From positions 73,314,496 through 73,378,495 of the forward strand of contig JACMZG010000008.1 of assembly GCA_018340805.1 (NCBI GenBank): a DNA stretch of 64,000 nucleotides, in the 5' to 3' direction. The notes beneath the pieces were generated by a model. It made no database searches. It was not told where the DNA came from and saw only the letters and a program-made list of their open reading frames with translations. This document shows, piece by piece, positions 1-12,109 of the stretch (position 1 is the first letter of the stretch; each line of letters opens with the position of its first letter). A program made the translations under genes and the position numbers. Origin of the DNA: Microvelia longipes. Its lineage: Eukaryota > Arthropoda > Insecta > Hemiptera > Veliidae.

Positions 1-482
1 ATAATAATATATTTTCTGCAAAAAGCAGTTTGTCAATTAATTTTTACAGATGATTATCAAGTTTATTTATTTCATTTATCTGTAGCTTAAGAAATATATA
101 TAGGAGCGCAGTATTGTACCCCGGGGGAGTTATTCTGATTTTAAGTTATTAACTCAATTATAATATGGACGAGTACTCTATCAAGTGTTATTAGGGAACC
201 ACCTATTAAAAATTTTCGATTTCGAAAGATCTATGTATTTTTAACTGATATATCTAATGATATGGAATTCATAATTATATGTGGGGAAGAAACTAAATTT
301 ATTTTAAATGGATTTTAAGAGAAATGGTGCTACCAGATTGGTTAAGTTATATTTTAAGAAAAAGAGATAATGCGTTTTAGAACATGTTATTTATGAGAAT
401 AATATATTGTAGCTTTCGTTGAAGTGAAACCGTTATTTATTAACTTTTAAATAACAATATTTATTTATTTTACTTTATTTTT
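1..482. other. AT-rich DNA, nothing recognised
   Basis: No open frame of note, no repeat with clear boundaries and no structured motif was seen before the minisatellite. Confidence 0.5.
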
Positions 483-966
483 ATAAATACACTAGTACAG
501 GCCTTACATTATATATAAATACACGGGCACAGGCCTTTACATTATTATATAAATACACGGGCACAAGCCCTTTACATTATTTTATAATACACGGGCACAT
601 ACATTATTATATAAATGCACGGCACAGGCCCTTTAAATTATTATATAAATACACGGGCACAGGCCCTTTACATTATTATATAAATACACGGGCACAAGCC
701 CTTTACATTATTATATAAATACACGGGCACAGGCCCTTTACATTATTATATAAATGCACGGACACAGGCCCTTTACATTATTATATAAATGCACGGACAC
801 AGGCCCTTTACATTATTATATAAACACGGGCACAGGCCCTTTACATTATTATATAAACACGGACACAGCCCTTTAGATTATTATTACATTATATATAAAT
901 ACGGGCACAGGCCCTTTACATTATAATATAATACACGGGCACAGGCCTTTACATTATTATATAAAT
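483..966. repeat. 35-bp minisatellite, about 14 copies
   Basis: Head-to-tail copies of a unit containing ATACACGGGCACAGGCCC followed by TTTACATTATTATATAA. Anchors (ACACGGGCACAGG and variants) recur near 490, 520, 555, 590, 617, 651, 686, 721, 756, 791, 824, 857, 902 and 932, giving a period of about 35 bp. Some units carry GCACGGACAC or lack a few bases. No coding potential. Confidence 0.93.
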
Positions 967-999
967 GGTAACATTAGCAATATAAAAAAATACATAAAT

Positions 1000-1090
1000 A
1001 CATCTGAGAGAACCTCAGAACTTTTCCTTATCAAATTCACTTGGTCATCCTCCTAGCTTCGGACTCGCTTCGCTCGTCCTCAGAAATACA
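1000..1090. repeat. Dispersed repeat fragment with CTTCGGACTCGCTTCGCTCG motif
   Basis: A sequence reading 'ACCTCAGAACTTTTCC... CTTCGGACTCGCTTCGCTCG TCCTCAG' recurs in either orientation near 10320, 12120-12280, 20660-20750, 43160-43240, 51150-51190, 51560-51680, 55390-55560, 56335-56425 and 63500-63560. It is a dispersed family of unknown class; only its palindromic GCTTCGCTCG/CGAGCGAAGC core is well preserved. Confidence 0.75.
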
Positions 1091-2280
1091 AGTCAATTAT
1101 TTATAAGTGTCACAAATATGTCAATTATTTTTCTAGTTGTGATATTCATGGTAATAATATATTATTCTAAATTATTACTCAACGCAATCATGAATAAAAA
1201 TAGTTAGAACAACAATGTTAAATTAATTCAATAAGAATATCCAACAGAATATAATTAAAAATAAAAGAAGATATCTGAATAATAAAGACGTATAATTATG
1301 ATATGATCATACAAACGAATAAATCTGTCATATTATGGTATGCAGGGCTTAATCAACTTTACAAATTTTAATATCGTAAAATCAAAATTAATAGGTGAAT
1401 GTAAATGATTGTAGAAGAATAGTTTAACACAATAGAGATAACTGCAGAAAAACAAGGCAGCTGATTTAGTTAAAGATATAGAAACTAAAGGATAAAAAGA
1501 ATCGCACCGACAAAAAGATTTTGGGCAGATTTGAAACTGAGGATGACAATTTGTCATTGTCAGTTTTGGGGAGGGGTCCAACATCAGATATGTCAACGGA
1601 CCGAGTCGAGGAAGGTGGCTATTAACATACAATCAAACCCTTTTCTTTACTGGAGTTACATCGAGTGAAACCTCCGTGTTCGAGATTATTCGCTTTAGGC
1701 ATATAAGGAGAGGATGGTTTCATCGTCCAAGTAGCTTCTTATTATTTGGTAGTTTATTATTAACGAGTGAAAATTGATTAATTTTCGGCTTGGAATAATG
1801 AACTTCTTTTGTTTTTACTGTTTAAAATTATTATTTATTAAGTCTAACCTGAATTTCGGTTGTAATCAATTAAACTATTCTAAAAAATAAATAAAAGTGG
1901 GCAGGCATTTGATTTTAAGAAAATTTCAAAACATTTTTAACATCTATAAGAACTTAAAATCAAAAATAGTTAATAAATTTGTGAAATCTGGACAGCCAGC
2001 AGAATCATTCCCTCTCCAGCAATTTTATGCCGGCGAAATGATTGATCAACGTAATTTTCTTTTAACATTCTTTGTAAAGTCGCACTACTGTCCCTAGTAC
2101 CTCAAGGGATACTATGTGTGTTTCTTGTGGTCAGGGTTTTGTACATAGTTTGAAGTGCTTTATTTGCAAATTTGTATTGTTTTCTGTAAATAAAACACTT
2201 CATAATTATTATCCTCTAAGATATATATATATTTAAAGCTGTGCTAAACGTACCTTTGTTTACGTGAAATATCAATAATT
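1091..2280. other. No recognised gene
   Basis: AT-rich sequence without protein similarity that I recognise. The open frames at 1333-1632 (minus) and 1897-2097 (plus) have no domain and are probably chance. Confidence 0.4.
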
Positions 2281-2284
2281 TTTT

Positions 2285-3330
2285 TAAATATCAATAAAGG
2301 TCCAGGTCCTGATAATATCCCTCTTTATCTTTTACGTTACTGTCACGAAGCAATCACCTTTCCTTTGTTCATTATATTTAATAAATTCTTGTCTACAGGT
2401 GCCTTTCCTGAAAATTTACTCCAATATTTAAAAGTGGTGATAGATTTGATATCATATCTTACCGACCTTATTCCAAAAGCCTTTGAATGCCTGATTCTGA
2501 ACAAAATATTACTTTCATTTAATTCCATCATCAGTCCCCACTAACATGGCTTTGTGGAAAATCCCCAACCTCAAATCTGCTCATCTTCCAAAATTACATC
2601 CTCAATAGTTTTGACTCTGGTTATCAAGTGGAATCCATTCACACTGATTTTTCCAAAGCCTTTGATAGAATATTGCACTCTATTACAATCAGTAAGCTCT
2701 ATGCATTTGGCATAAGAGCTACCTTACCAATTAAAAACTCCGAGTTAATCTTAAATTTCCCCTATCCCTTAAATCTACCCTGTCTGATTATTTCTTTGCC
2801 TCTAGTGGAGTGCCCCAAGGTTCCCATTTGGGGGCCCTTGATTTTTATTTTATTTAATATTGATTTTAAATTTCCCCCAATAGTTAAATATCTTTTTATG
2901 CAGATGACCTTAAAATGTTTTTGGCAATAAATTCTATTTTGGACTGTATCCTTTTCCAAAAATCTCTTACCATACTTACTGATTGGTACAATAGTAACAA
3001 ATTATTTCTTAACATAGGTAAATGTTTCCTTAAGAGGTTCCATAGACTTACCCTTTCTATAGACTATCAGTATAACATAGAAAATTCTCCATTATCCATA
3101 GTAAATCATATCCGAGACCTTAGTGTTATTTTTGACTCAGCCCTGAATTTTACTTTACATAATATTAATCATATCACTAATCAAAACTTTAAATTTTAGA
3201 TTTTATTGAAATTAACACGAAATCTTTTCAATCCATAGATTCTTTTAAAACTCTTTTTATTTCACTGGTTGGATCTAATTTAAAAGCCCTGATCTGCTTT
3301 TCCTTATGTTTATTAGAACTCCAACTTACC
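2285..3330 (+). pseudogene. Decayed jockey-like LINE reverse transcriptase
   Basis: Fragments of a non-LTR retrotransposon RT appear in order on the plus strand but in shifting frames. Near 2290 there is a KGPGPDNIP-like stretch (RT motif 1 region), at about 2640 the motif A sequence DFSKAFDRI, at about 2805 the motif B sequence SGVPQGSHLG, and at 2897-2908 the catalytic YADD box, followed by a thumb-like stretch (LTDWYNSNKLFLNIGKC). The reading frame changes several times and contains stops, so it cannot encode an active enzyme. No 5' ORF1 or endonuclease was found, which fits 5' truncation. Similarity fades after about 3330. Family assignment to the jockey/CR1 group rests on motif style only. 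Confidence 0.88.
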
Positions 3331-4780
3331 GCACCAGGCTTTCTTGCACTTTCTTCCTAGGGTAAAAGCACCAGTACCCGGGACCCCACAGCGGTTTATG
3401 GAAAATAATAAGAAATCTGCTAGGTTTAGACGAAAACAAAATAATTTTTTTTATTGGAACCATCCTTAACATTAATTTTAATACCGAATTTATTCAAAAA
3501 CATCGTCTAATGTGCCTAAATGAGCTGATTGAATGGCAGTCGGTCTCGAGCTCTTGAATATGGCGCGTATTTTTTCACAAGTTCACTAAAAAGACGATCA
3601 AAAAATCTTAAAGTTTAAGATATGTTGTTCAATTTTAATTAAATAAAATAATATATTTTTTCATTCTTCAGTGTTTAATAAATATTAAATTGTTTATTTT
3701 GTTAATAAAAATTAATGTTTTAATTAATTAAGAGAGGTGCACGTTACTGGGTTTTAGTTGTGACGAAGTTCCAGTTCTGGGCACGGGGGTTCCGCTTGCT
3801 AGGTCTTGTACAAAAACACATTGATCCAGTAGTGGGCACTACCTTATCTATTGTTTTGTTATTATTATTTTGTTTATTTGTCTATTATTCTTTTAAATTA
3901 GATATTTACATTGTGTAAAAAAAACATACACGGTGTAATAACAATTTAAAATGTTTTTTAACTTAACAATATTTTAACTTAGTCACCTATTCCTTTTATA
4001 CTTTTATTTTTATATTATTTTATATTACTATATATAAAATAATATAATGCCCTTTTAGAGCCTTGCGGCCCATTAGGGATAAACCCTGCGGGAACCACCT
4101 CGGGTGATAGAGGCGACCGTTATGCTTAAAGTGTATTTTAAAGTTAGCGATAATAAATAAAACAAACAAATTAACCAAAGACGTGTTTAACCATAGGACG
4201 TACGTTTTAACATCTAACCTCATTGGCTTCCTTGCGTGTGTCGTATTATAATACCTTTTGATTTTGCTGCCCCGAAATACTTAATGTCTATCATAGGTAA
4301 CGAATTTCAATAGAGGAAATGAACTAATAAGGGATATAGAGGGGGGCAGTTATTCTGAAACTGGTGAATTCACTGATCAATAATAAATATTATTTATAAC
4401 GAATAAAAGAGCCTAAGCTATTTTATCTTTTATCTAAGGTTTATTTTTGTCCATATAATTTATTAATTTATAAACTATAATTACAATGCTTATGTAATAA
4501 AAATTCATTGAAATACGATTAACAAATTATTTATGTGAATAAAACAAAAAAATGAAAAAAGATTAAAATCTTGATTTTTATCTTTATTAAAAGATAATGA
4601 AGATTAAAAGTGATTTGCATATTTCTTTTTTATGATAATTACAGGTATCACTTTAAATCATTTAGATCATCATCAGGATAAGGTTGAAATTTGATATTAA
4701 ACAAATTTTTTCTTCAAATATTTCAGCTTTTTGTCAAAAAATATGTACTTAGTAAGAGTTTTAACACTTTTTTATGCAAA
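3331..4780. other. AT-rich region; truncated MITE end near 4214-4250
   Basis: Mostly featureless. The stretch CCTCATTGGCTTCC followed by GTGTGTCGTATTATAAT at 4214-4250 matches the right end of the MITE at 47167-47325 and is probably a truncated relative. Confidence 0.4.
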
Positions 4781-4784
4781 CGCA

Positions 4785-4945
4785 TGCTGGATATTTTACT
4801 TTTATTAACTTATACTGTACGTGTATAGGAAAAGAATTGTGTTTGCAAAAAAAAAATCCGAAACCTGGATTTTACTTAAATTATCCGTTTTAGGTTCATT
4901 AGGAACTCCTAAGTAGTTTTTTGCAAAGTTGTCTGACTTTATGTG
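4785..4945 (+). repeat. Dispersed repeat fragment (GTTTGCAAAAAAAATCCG family)
   Basis: Contains a TTGTGTTTGCAAAAAAAA ATCCGAAACC run and a later TTGTCTGACTTTATGTGTG run. Related copies lie at 10390-10700, 17425-17760, 51290-51510 and 56780-57010 (last two in reverse), with a short piece at 6040-6110. Noncoding, family unknown. Confidence 0.7.
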
Positions 4946-4957
4946 TGAGTCTGTATT

Positions 4958-5900
4958 TCCAAGTGTAGTTAGTAGTACTAACTACTTTGTACTACAATCT
5001 ACTTTGTACCTACTAAGATCTATTTTGTACTACTTTGTACTACTACCTACTTTCTACTACGATTTATTTTGTACTACTAACTACTTTGTTCTACGATCTA
5101 CTTTGTACAACTAACTACTTTGTTCTACGATCTACTTTGTACTACTAACTACTTTGTTCTACGATCTACTTTGTACTACTAACTACTTTGTACTTCTACC
5201 TACATTGTACTACTACCTACTTTATATTAATATTTATTTTGTACCACTACCTACTTTGTACTACTAACTACTTTGTACTACGATCTACTTTGTAATACTT
5301 ACCTTTGTACTTTACCTACATTGTACTACTACTTTATATTAATATTTATTTTGTACCACTACCTACTTGACTACTACTTTGTACTACGATCTACTTTGTA
5401 ATACTTACTCCTTTATACTTCTACCTACATTGTACTACCTACTTTATATTAATATTTATTTTGTACCACTACCTACTTTGTACTACGATCTACTTTGTAA
5501 TACTAACTACTTTGTACTTCTACCTACATTGTACTTTTACCTACATTGTACTACTACCTACTTTGTACTACTAACTACTTTGTACTACGATCTACTTTGT
5601 AATACTTACTCCTTTATACTTCTACCTACATTGTACTACCTACTTTATATTAATATTTATTTTGTACCACTACCTACTTTGTACACGATCTACTTTGTAT
5701 ACTAACTACTTTGTACTTCTACCTACATTGTACTTCTACCTACATTGTACTACTACCTACTTTGTACTACTAACTACTTTGTACTACGATCTACTTTGTA
5801 ATACTTACTCCTTTATACTTCTACCTACATTGTACTACCTACTTTATATTAATACCTACTTTGTACCACTACCTAATTTGTACTTCTACCTACTAATGAT
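4958..5900. repeat. TACTACTAACTACTTTG minisatellite with higher-order units
   Basis: Degenerate 15-17-bp units (TACTACTAACTACTTTG and variants) run for about 940 bp. A longer block beginning TACTCCTTTATACTTC and containing ACTTTATATTAATATTTA recurs from near 5405, 5606 and 5802, so there is a second periodicity of about 200 bp. Translations of this tract (YFVLLPTLYY-like) are artefacts of the repeat. Confidence 0.93.
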
Positions 5901-5929
5901 AAGATCTCTTTCATGAACACACTGAGAGC

Positions 5930-7360
5930 TACAATAATATTAGACACATACTCAACCATATGATTGAGTATGTATATACATTTTGATAGGAAAGTTTGTT
6001 ACAAACCTCTCAGAAGGTTTGAAAACACCTGAAACCAAGAACTCTGTTAAATTCCCGGCTTCGGATCATTGCAAACGCTTTACTTTTATTATACACCTAC
6101 TAATTAAGGAACAGTAAAAACATAATAGAGTGGTATAATTAATTATATCAGAGTGGTATAATTAATAAGTGTACCAAATTTTAAACAAATAAAGAAAATT
6201 GCGTGAGTTGTTTACAGAGTATGATTTGAGGGGATAGCTATAGACTAATAAACTAATTTTGACGAGTGGATAAAACTCTACTTGTCATAATTAAAACTTA
6301 TTAATAAATAAATAAAGATATAAACCAAGTACCTATTAATTCAAGTCCTGCCTGTGTGAAGTTAGTCAGAAACGTGTAAATGGTTGTGTAATGTCCGGAT
6401 CGCTGTAATTACACATCCAACAAACCTGCTATTCAAATCCAGTTTCATCAGGAAGCATTTCTAATTACAGATCGTCCCATTAATAATTTCATGTAAATTT
6501 TATAAACCTTCCTTCTAAAGGATTCATAAATCTGGGTTTAACTAAAAGCCTTTTAATATTAATAAGAAAATCAAGCTAGTGACAAATTATTATCAATCTT
6601 TGGAAAAGCGGCTTTTTAATACCTGCTATTTAACAAATTAAGTGATACCTTTTAGTTCGTAACGAAATCGCTTATAAATAACAGTTACTTATAATAGGGT
6701 TGTTTACCTTACCCGTAATAGTTTAATTAGGTGATAAAATATATCTTTAAAGCATTTTAATTACTAATCAAAAAATTATATGTCCTTAATCCAACTATAT
6801 TTTGTATTTGTTTAAACTCTGAGGGGAGTTGTTATGGTGACGCCACGCCTTGTAGTCCGTTTCAGCAGCTGTCCACGCCTAGACATTTTTTTTAAATTTC
6901 CATCTATAGTTCCCACGATCTACTAAAAAATCCTTAAATTTAATATGTAAATATATATGAAGAATTTTAACGTCTTAATTAATTTGAAATTTGGAAACCA
7001 TAGCTAGGGAGATTTTTGAATTAATTGTTAACTAAACTAGTATATTTTTTAAGACGAGATGTAATTTCGGTAAATATTCACTGTTGTGATATTATTTGTT
7101 GAGACAGTATATCACACAATAAGAATTAACTTTACAATCGGTGGATGTGAAGTAAAATGTATCGTTTGGAACGCGAATTATGGAGCTATGGAAGTTTATT
7201 CTAAGGAATTTCTTATATTAGATTTTTTTTCTCGGTATCGTTCCAATTGTAGTTTATATACCGCCAAAGCAAGTACATATTAAATATTATTTTAATAATA
7301 TGTATCATAACTTAGAATGATTGTGTAAGCGCTTGGAATGATCTTTCTAGTCACTCGTAC
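5930..7360. other. AT-rich, no recognised gene
   Basis: Contains a reverse-orientation scrap of the GTTTGCAAAA family near 6040-6110; otherwise nothing recognised. The open frame at 7086-7283 has no recognisable domain. Confidence 0.4.
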
Positions 7361-7369
7361 ACCTTATGC

Positions 7370-7640
7370 CATAGAGGTATTATTACTAGAAAGGCCCTAT
7401 AGGCTAAATTTTGAAACATCTAAAAAAATAACCTGACCAACTTCGCTTATAAATATAATCAAATAATTGGTACAAAATTACAATAACATAAATAGTAAAA
7501 CGATGAAAATACAAATCAAAACACTAACAATGTAGGAGGAAACCGAAATAAATTTATTAATTAAAACCTTAACTGACTCTCAAAGAAGGTTTCAATGAGG
7601 TTACACAAAGCCCCTGAGAGCGTTATATTTAGCTACATTT
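7370..7640 (-). repeat. Dispersed repeat family (GGTTTCAATGAGGTTAC)
   Basis: Begins near GGCCCTATAGGCTAAATTTT and ends near CAATGAGGTTACACAAAGCC CCTGAGAG. The copy at 35960-36240 is the same element in the opposite orientation (GGGCTCTATGTAACCTCATT at its left, AACCTATAGGGCC at its right). Shorter relatives are at 42285-42400 and 61150-61260. About 270 bp, noncoding. Confidence 0.72.
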
Positions 7641-7734
7641 TATAAAAGAGTGACCTAACCAAGTACGTAAAAAATGCTATTATTTACCAGATCAGTAATT
7701 TGGTTCCTAAGTTGACAACAATGCATTTTAATCT

Positions 7735-7860
7735 CGAGGCAAAGCCAAAGAATTTATTTATTTAACTCCCGAGGCAAAGCCGAAGTGTTATACCTAAAGT
7801 GAAGCCGAAAAATTTAAATTTTGCCTGAAAGAAAATAATTTTACTTCTCAGGTGCCTACT
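7735..7860. repeat. GAGGCAAAGCCGAA repeated motif
   Basis: Three spaced variants of GAGGCAAAGCCGAA (7737, 7774, 7799) occur in about 80 bp; the same motif in the form GAGGCGAAGCCGA recurs at 11117 and 11148. Probably a fragment of a dispersed repeat. Confidence 0.45.
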
Positions 7861-9900
7861 GGATTTTTTCCGACATTTACGGGATTTTAGTGTTATATAG
7901 ATATTTTCAAACGTTTTGTTGCATAGGTTTTGGTCGGTCCCCCTTATATATTTTTGGGTTGGTGACTCCAACTTTAACACGCATTTAATCATATATAAGA
8001 CCAACCAAAGTGTCAGATAAAAATTATTATAAATTGCTGTTAATAAAATTAACAGCAATTATAATATAGTTATAAAAACTATATGATATTTGGATTTTTA
8101 CTAGAAATACAATACCTAACCACCTCAACATATTTCTAAACTATTTTTATTTTAACTAAATATTTGGCAATAATTGAAGAAGACAATATGATCAAGGCCT
8201 AAATATGCAATGATAGGTGACAGAGGGTCAACCATCGGACGACTAATTTTTTTTTTAAATATAAAATGTAATATGGGCTAAAATATGATTTTGAAAGGCA
8301 ATGAGTGACCTCCTTTCTTACCTTTTCTGTTAATTCATCAATCTGAATTTAGTTTTTGTATTTATATTTTAAATTTATTTAGTTGGCAACGTGACATAGA
8401 AAACATTTATGTTTAAAAATTTAAATAAATTTCAATTTTAATTTTTTTTAACTTTGGTTTAATCCAAGATGTTAGATTTAATTCGATGTAAACAAACCAA
8501 ACGCATTCGAAAGTTATAACCTGACTCTTTTTATGAATTACGTGTGACGTGATTGCAGGAATCGGTATAGGCTAATCGTAGTAAAATGGCTGAAGACTCC
8601 TACTTAAGAATAAAAAAGTTTAAAATGAGTGTCGAATCAAAATCAGATTCAACCTTACAAATCTCGACTACCTAAGACATCAAAACTAAAATAATATCTT
8701 GAAATAGTAGGAACTCTTTTTAATATAATTGGGAAGTTTTTCTAAATAAAAATAAAAATCCATACATCATTAACTTAATACAATCTTAAATACTCCGGAG
8801 CTTAGAAAAACTATAATGAAACACGTCGGCTTCCATTAAATCTAATTCTGCTTAAGGCAAAAGTCATCTCTTACATATTAGATACATCTTTGAAATCATA
8901 CGCAGGAAATAGAAAACACGCCAATATATCAATAGATCACACCTTCGCGCTGAAATGATTTATTACTAAATTATTATTTTCTGCCTTACGTAATTGCATG
9001 TAGTGAAGAAGCATGTCAATGATTTCAATAAGTACCCTGACTTCAGGGAAGAAGTTTTAAAGTATTAACCCCGCGACCTCTAGTTTAATGTAATATATAG
9101 CGTTTTAAGTTCAAAATAATATTTAAAATAAAACTACATAAATTATATTTTGTTCAATTTTTTAAAATTTATTTTTAGTTTAAATAATATGTTGTGTAAT
9201 AAATTATTACTTTTTTTTGTAAAACTTTGTAAAAAAAGATTTTCTTGTCATAGATGTACATAAGTAAATAAATCTTATAATAATTTAAGTAATAAATAAA
9301 TAATACGTAATACATATAATTGTTAATTTAAAAATTTAAATAATACATAAGAAAATATTTTGATAATTTTTCCTTCAAATCATATTTTATTTGAAAAAAT
9401 GAATATTTATTATACTGTTACTAATTATTGTTACTTATAACTAAAATTATTTTGATTTGAAGGAAAATTATTACAGCTTATGTTTTAGTTTTCTCCTAGG
9501 GCTGTGCTGAAGTAGCAAACTTCATTAGCTTCTGAGGCCAACGGGCTGAGGGATATGAACTAGTTAGCTCAAGAGACCTAGGGAGATATGAAAGCTAAAA
9601 GTTTCAACTCCTGTTGCATATCAAATGTGATCTAATTCAACTAATTCAATTTAACTAATTCTTCATTCAACTTATTCAAAACAGATGTAACAGAATAGAA
9701 TGGAAAAAGTCATAATGCTATTTAATGAATTTATAAAGTAATAATAAAATAAAAAAAATGTGAAGATATAGTTATAATAAAGAAGATATAGTTATAATAA
9801 GATATAGTTATAATAAATAAAAAGAAGAATAGTTAGAAGAGAAAATAAGGTAGAGGGGAGGGAGGGAGAAGCGAGATCGGTTATACAGACAAAAGTATCG
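7861..9900. other. AT-rich region; dispersed fragment at 8465-8590
   Basis: The 8465-8590 stretch (AACAAACCAAACGCATTCGA, then ATGAATTACGTGTGACGTGA and TTGCAGGAATCGG) matches 44830-44950, so it is a dispersed repeat. At 9760-9815 a 22-bp unit (GATATAGTTATAATAA) occurs three times. The rest is featureless. Confidence 0.5.
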
Positions 9901-9921
9901 CACCATTCCTGCTTTGATTCC

Positions 9922-10152
9922 TATTTAATCAATGTAAATATCAATCTTATCAAATATCACAACAAGATTTAAATACTGATTTTTGTACCAAGTTTCTGGC
10001 GTAATTAACTGGAAGATACGATTGTAACATACAAACAAACATTGTGTTATAATCGTATCTTCCAGTGAATTACGCCAGAAATTTGGTACAAAAATCAGTA
10101 TTTAAATCTTGTTGTGATATTTGATAAGATTGATATTTACATTGATTAAATA
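9922..10152. mobile_element. 231-bp near-perfect hairpin, MITE-like
   Basis: Two arms of about 107 bp (9922-10028 and 10046-10152) are nearly exact reverse complements around a 17-nt loop. The outer ends are TATTTAATCAATGTAAATAT and its complement; the inner ends are GATACGATTGTAAC / GTTATAATCGTATC. There is no coding sequence. Such a foldback is typical of a MITE or of a recent local inverted duplication. No convincing target-site duplication was seen. Confidence 0.85.
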
Positions 10153-10314
10153 TCAATAATAATAACCGTGTTAGACATTACGAGTGAAAAACACAAAATT
10201 TATAAGCTTTTCCAATACTTTTAAACTGAGTAGATGTCAACGTTGTCCTACCCTCTTTATTTTTTTTTGAAAATGCGGTGACCCTATTTTGGCTTTTTGC
10301 TCCTCTGTATGTGT

Positions 10315-10700
10315 AAATAGGACGTTCAGAGTATGAGCGAAGCGACTCCGAAGTTAATAAGAAAAGTACCGAGGTACCCCTTTTCTATTTTTACTTTTCC
10401 TCATTTATACCGTAGGTATAAAATATTGTGTTTGCAAAAAAAAATCCGATACCAGGATGAAACCGGAATTATCCGATCCAGGTGCTTTTAAGGCCTCTTG
10501 AGTGGTTTTCTCAAATTTGTCTGTCTATATGTGTGTGTATCTGTGCGTGTGTCTGTTATCATCATTGCACCCAGTATATTTAGAGAGTTGAAATTTTGTA
10601 CACAAATCAGTCTACCGCTGTAATTATGTTATTCGAAAAATATTTTTTGACGCCATTAACCCGCAATAATGACTTAGAAAAATATTAAAATTTTCATAAA
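10315..10700 (+). repeat. Dispersed repeat fragments, two families adjacent
   Basis: 10315-10385 is a GAGCGAAGCGACTCC fragment reading into GTACCGAGGTACCCC. 10390-10700 is the longest copy of the GTTTGCAAAAAAAAATCCG family, including a TGTGTGTATCTGTGCGTGTG run and ATTTTGTACACAAATCAG. The same order (regulatory-looking GAGCGAAGC block next to this block) recurs at 51290-51690 in reverse, which suggests one larger element. Confidence 0.65.
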
Positions 10701-11895
10701 ACACGGAAAAATTGTGCGATCTAATTGCAATTTAGCTCACTTGTAGATATGTATAAGACTAACATATGGGCTAAGTTTCACATCATTATCATTATCAGCA
10801 TTAGTTCAATTTTTATCGAATGATTTGTATACGTTTTTTAAAAAATTGTAAAAAATCGGAAAATATTTCAATTTAGTTGAAATTTTGTACAAGTGTACCC
10901 CTTGACGTAATAAATAAGTGTGCATAGTTTCGTTATAAATACAAGTCTATCTGATTTTTGGTGGACTATAAAAGTTAAGCACCATCGAGCGTGTGCCTGG
11001 ATAAATAACCACTGGGAATTAAACAATAGTATATTATGCTACTAGGCAGCAAAATGTAATTTTGCAGACGAGTTTTATAAATTAGCCCCCGAGCCCGATT
11101 TGACTGACGAGGCGAAGCCGATTCAGGCAAATAGCGATTTGCCTGCAGAGGCGGAGCCGATGCAGACAAATAGAACGAGTCAGCAATGTTTCCTTTGCTG
11201 CATAGTAGCATATATTATTTTATCTACTTACGGCAGAAAAGACTGATGCAATACTTAAAATATCAGGTGGCGTGTGGTCCAATAATTCATCAATGTCAAC
11301 AATGTTTCTATGTTCCTTGTCCTTATTATTTATCTAATTCATTATAATTATTATCAACTTTTCGTTTGTTTATAAAAGTTATCGTTTATATACGTTTTAT
11401 ATTACCTACTGCCTTTATTTAAACAAAGTAACTGAAGAAAAAGTAAAAAAAACCGATGACACAAATTTGACCACTCATGGTAAAAAATTAAAACAAGCCG
11501 TAGATATTAGGGTTGCCAACTTTATTTTTTTTTATTATAATATAATGTTTTTTGTAAACAAATTCAATACTTGTATTAATAGTAATAATTATACAGCAAT
11601 ATATTGTGATGTTATTAAAAAAAAATTAAAAAACCTCTATGAATCATTGCTGACAAAGTGAAAAACACTAAAATTTACCTAATTAACCTGCAACACAATA
11701 ACCTCAAATAATTTCATTTCTCCTCCTTGGGAGTTTTGACTTTCTTACCATTATATTTAAATGTACCATAACTCCCTAGGAGGTTTTGTATTACCAAGCA
11801 ATTTTCCCGTACTGTTTATAAATATTTTGTTGACAGTGTAGGCAAAATGATATTTTGCAGCTTAAAAACAGTTCGGTAATGAGCAATTTTACAGC
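10701..11895. other. AT-rich region with GAGGCGAAGCCGA pair
   Basis: The only structure seen is 11075-11175, where GAGGCGAAGCCGATTCAGG and GAGGCGGAGCCGATGCAG lie as imperfect direct repeats separated by an ATTTGCCTG segment that is complementary to the CAGGCAAAT just before it. No gene recognised. Confidence 0.4.
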
Positions 11896-11915
11896 CGTAA
11901 GTAGATAAATGTATT

Positions 11916-12096
11916 AATAATTAATAAAACACCCAAGTCTCTCCACATATAATATTTATTGACAGAGCCAGCTTTCAACCTTTCGGTCATCATCAGTGCC
12001 TGAACAATGAAAAAAATAAATCAATGACTACATCTAGTAAAAAATAAGAAAGAGAGAAAATAAATAAATAAAAAATCTTTATTCTTCTTTGTCTGA
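11916..12096 (-). mobile_element. 181-bp insertion with 14-nt target duplication
   Basis: TAGATAAATGTATT occurs at 11902-11915 and again at 12097-12110, exactly flanking 181 bp. The insert carries, on the minus strand, a hammerhead-like core (separate entry) and then AATAAATATT. Flanking duplications of 12-14 nt and hammerhead motifs are known for Penelope-like elements and animal retrozymes, so a short nonautonomous relative is the best guess. No protein is encoded. Confidence 0.6.
11961..12000 (-). ncRNA. Hammerhead-ribozyme-like core (type I arrangement)
   Basis: Read on the minus strand: stem I 5' strand GGCA (12000-11997), CTGATGA core (11996-11990), one extra T (11989), stem II GACC/GGTT (11988-11985 with 11980-11977) capped by a GAAA loop, the conserved GAAA (11976-11973), a very short stem III (GC at 11972-11971 with GC at 11968-11967), then T-C (11966-11965) and the stem I 3' strand TGTC (11964-11961), which pairs with GGCA through one G-U. 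Order and key residues fit a minimal hammerhead. The unpaired T after the core and the tiny stem III are departures from the consensus, so activity is uncertain. Confidence 0.45.
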
Positions 12097-12109
12097 TAGA
12101 TAAATGTAT

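Noticed and set aside
483..966. CRISPR-like array
   Set aside because: Units are contiguous with no unique spacers, and the setting is eukaryotic; it is a minisatellite.
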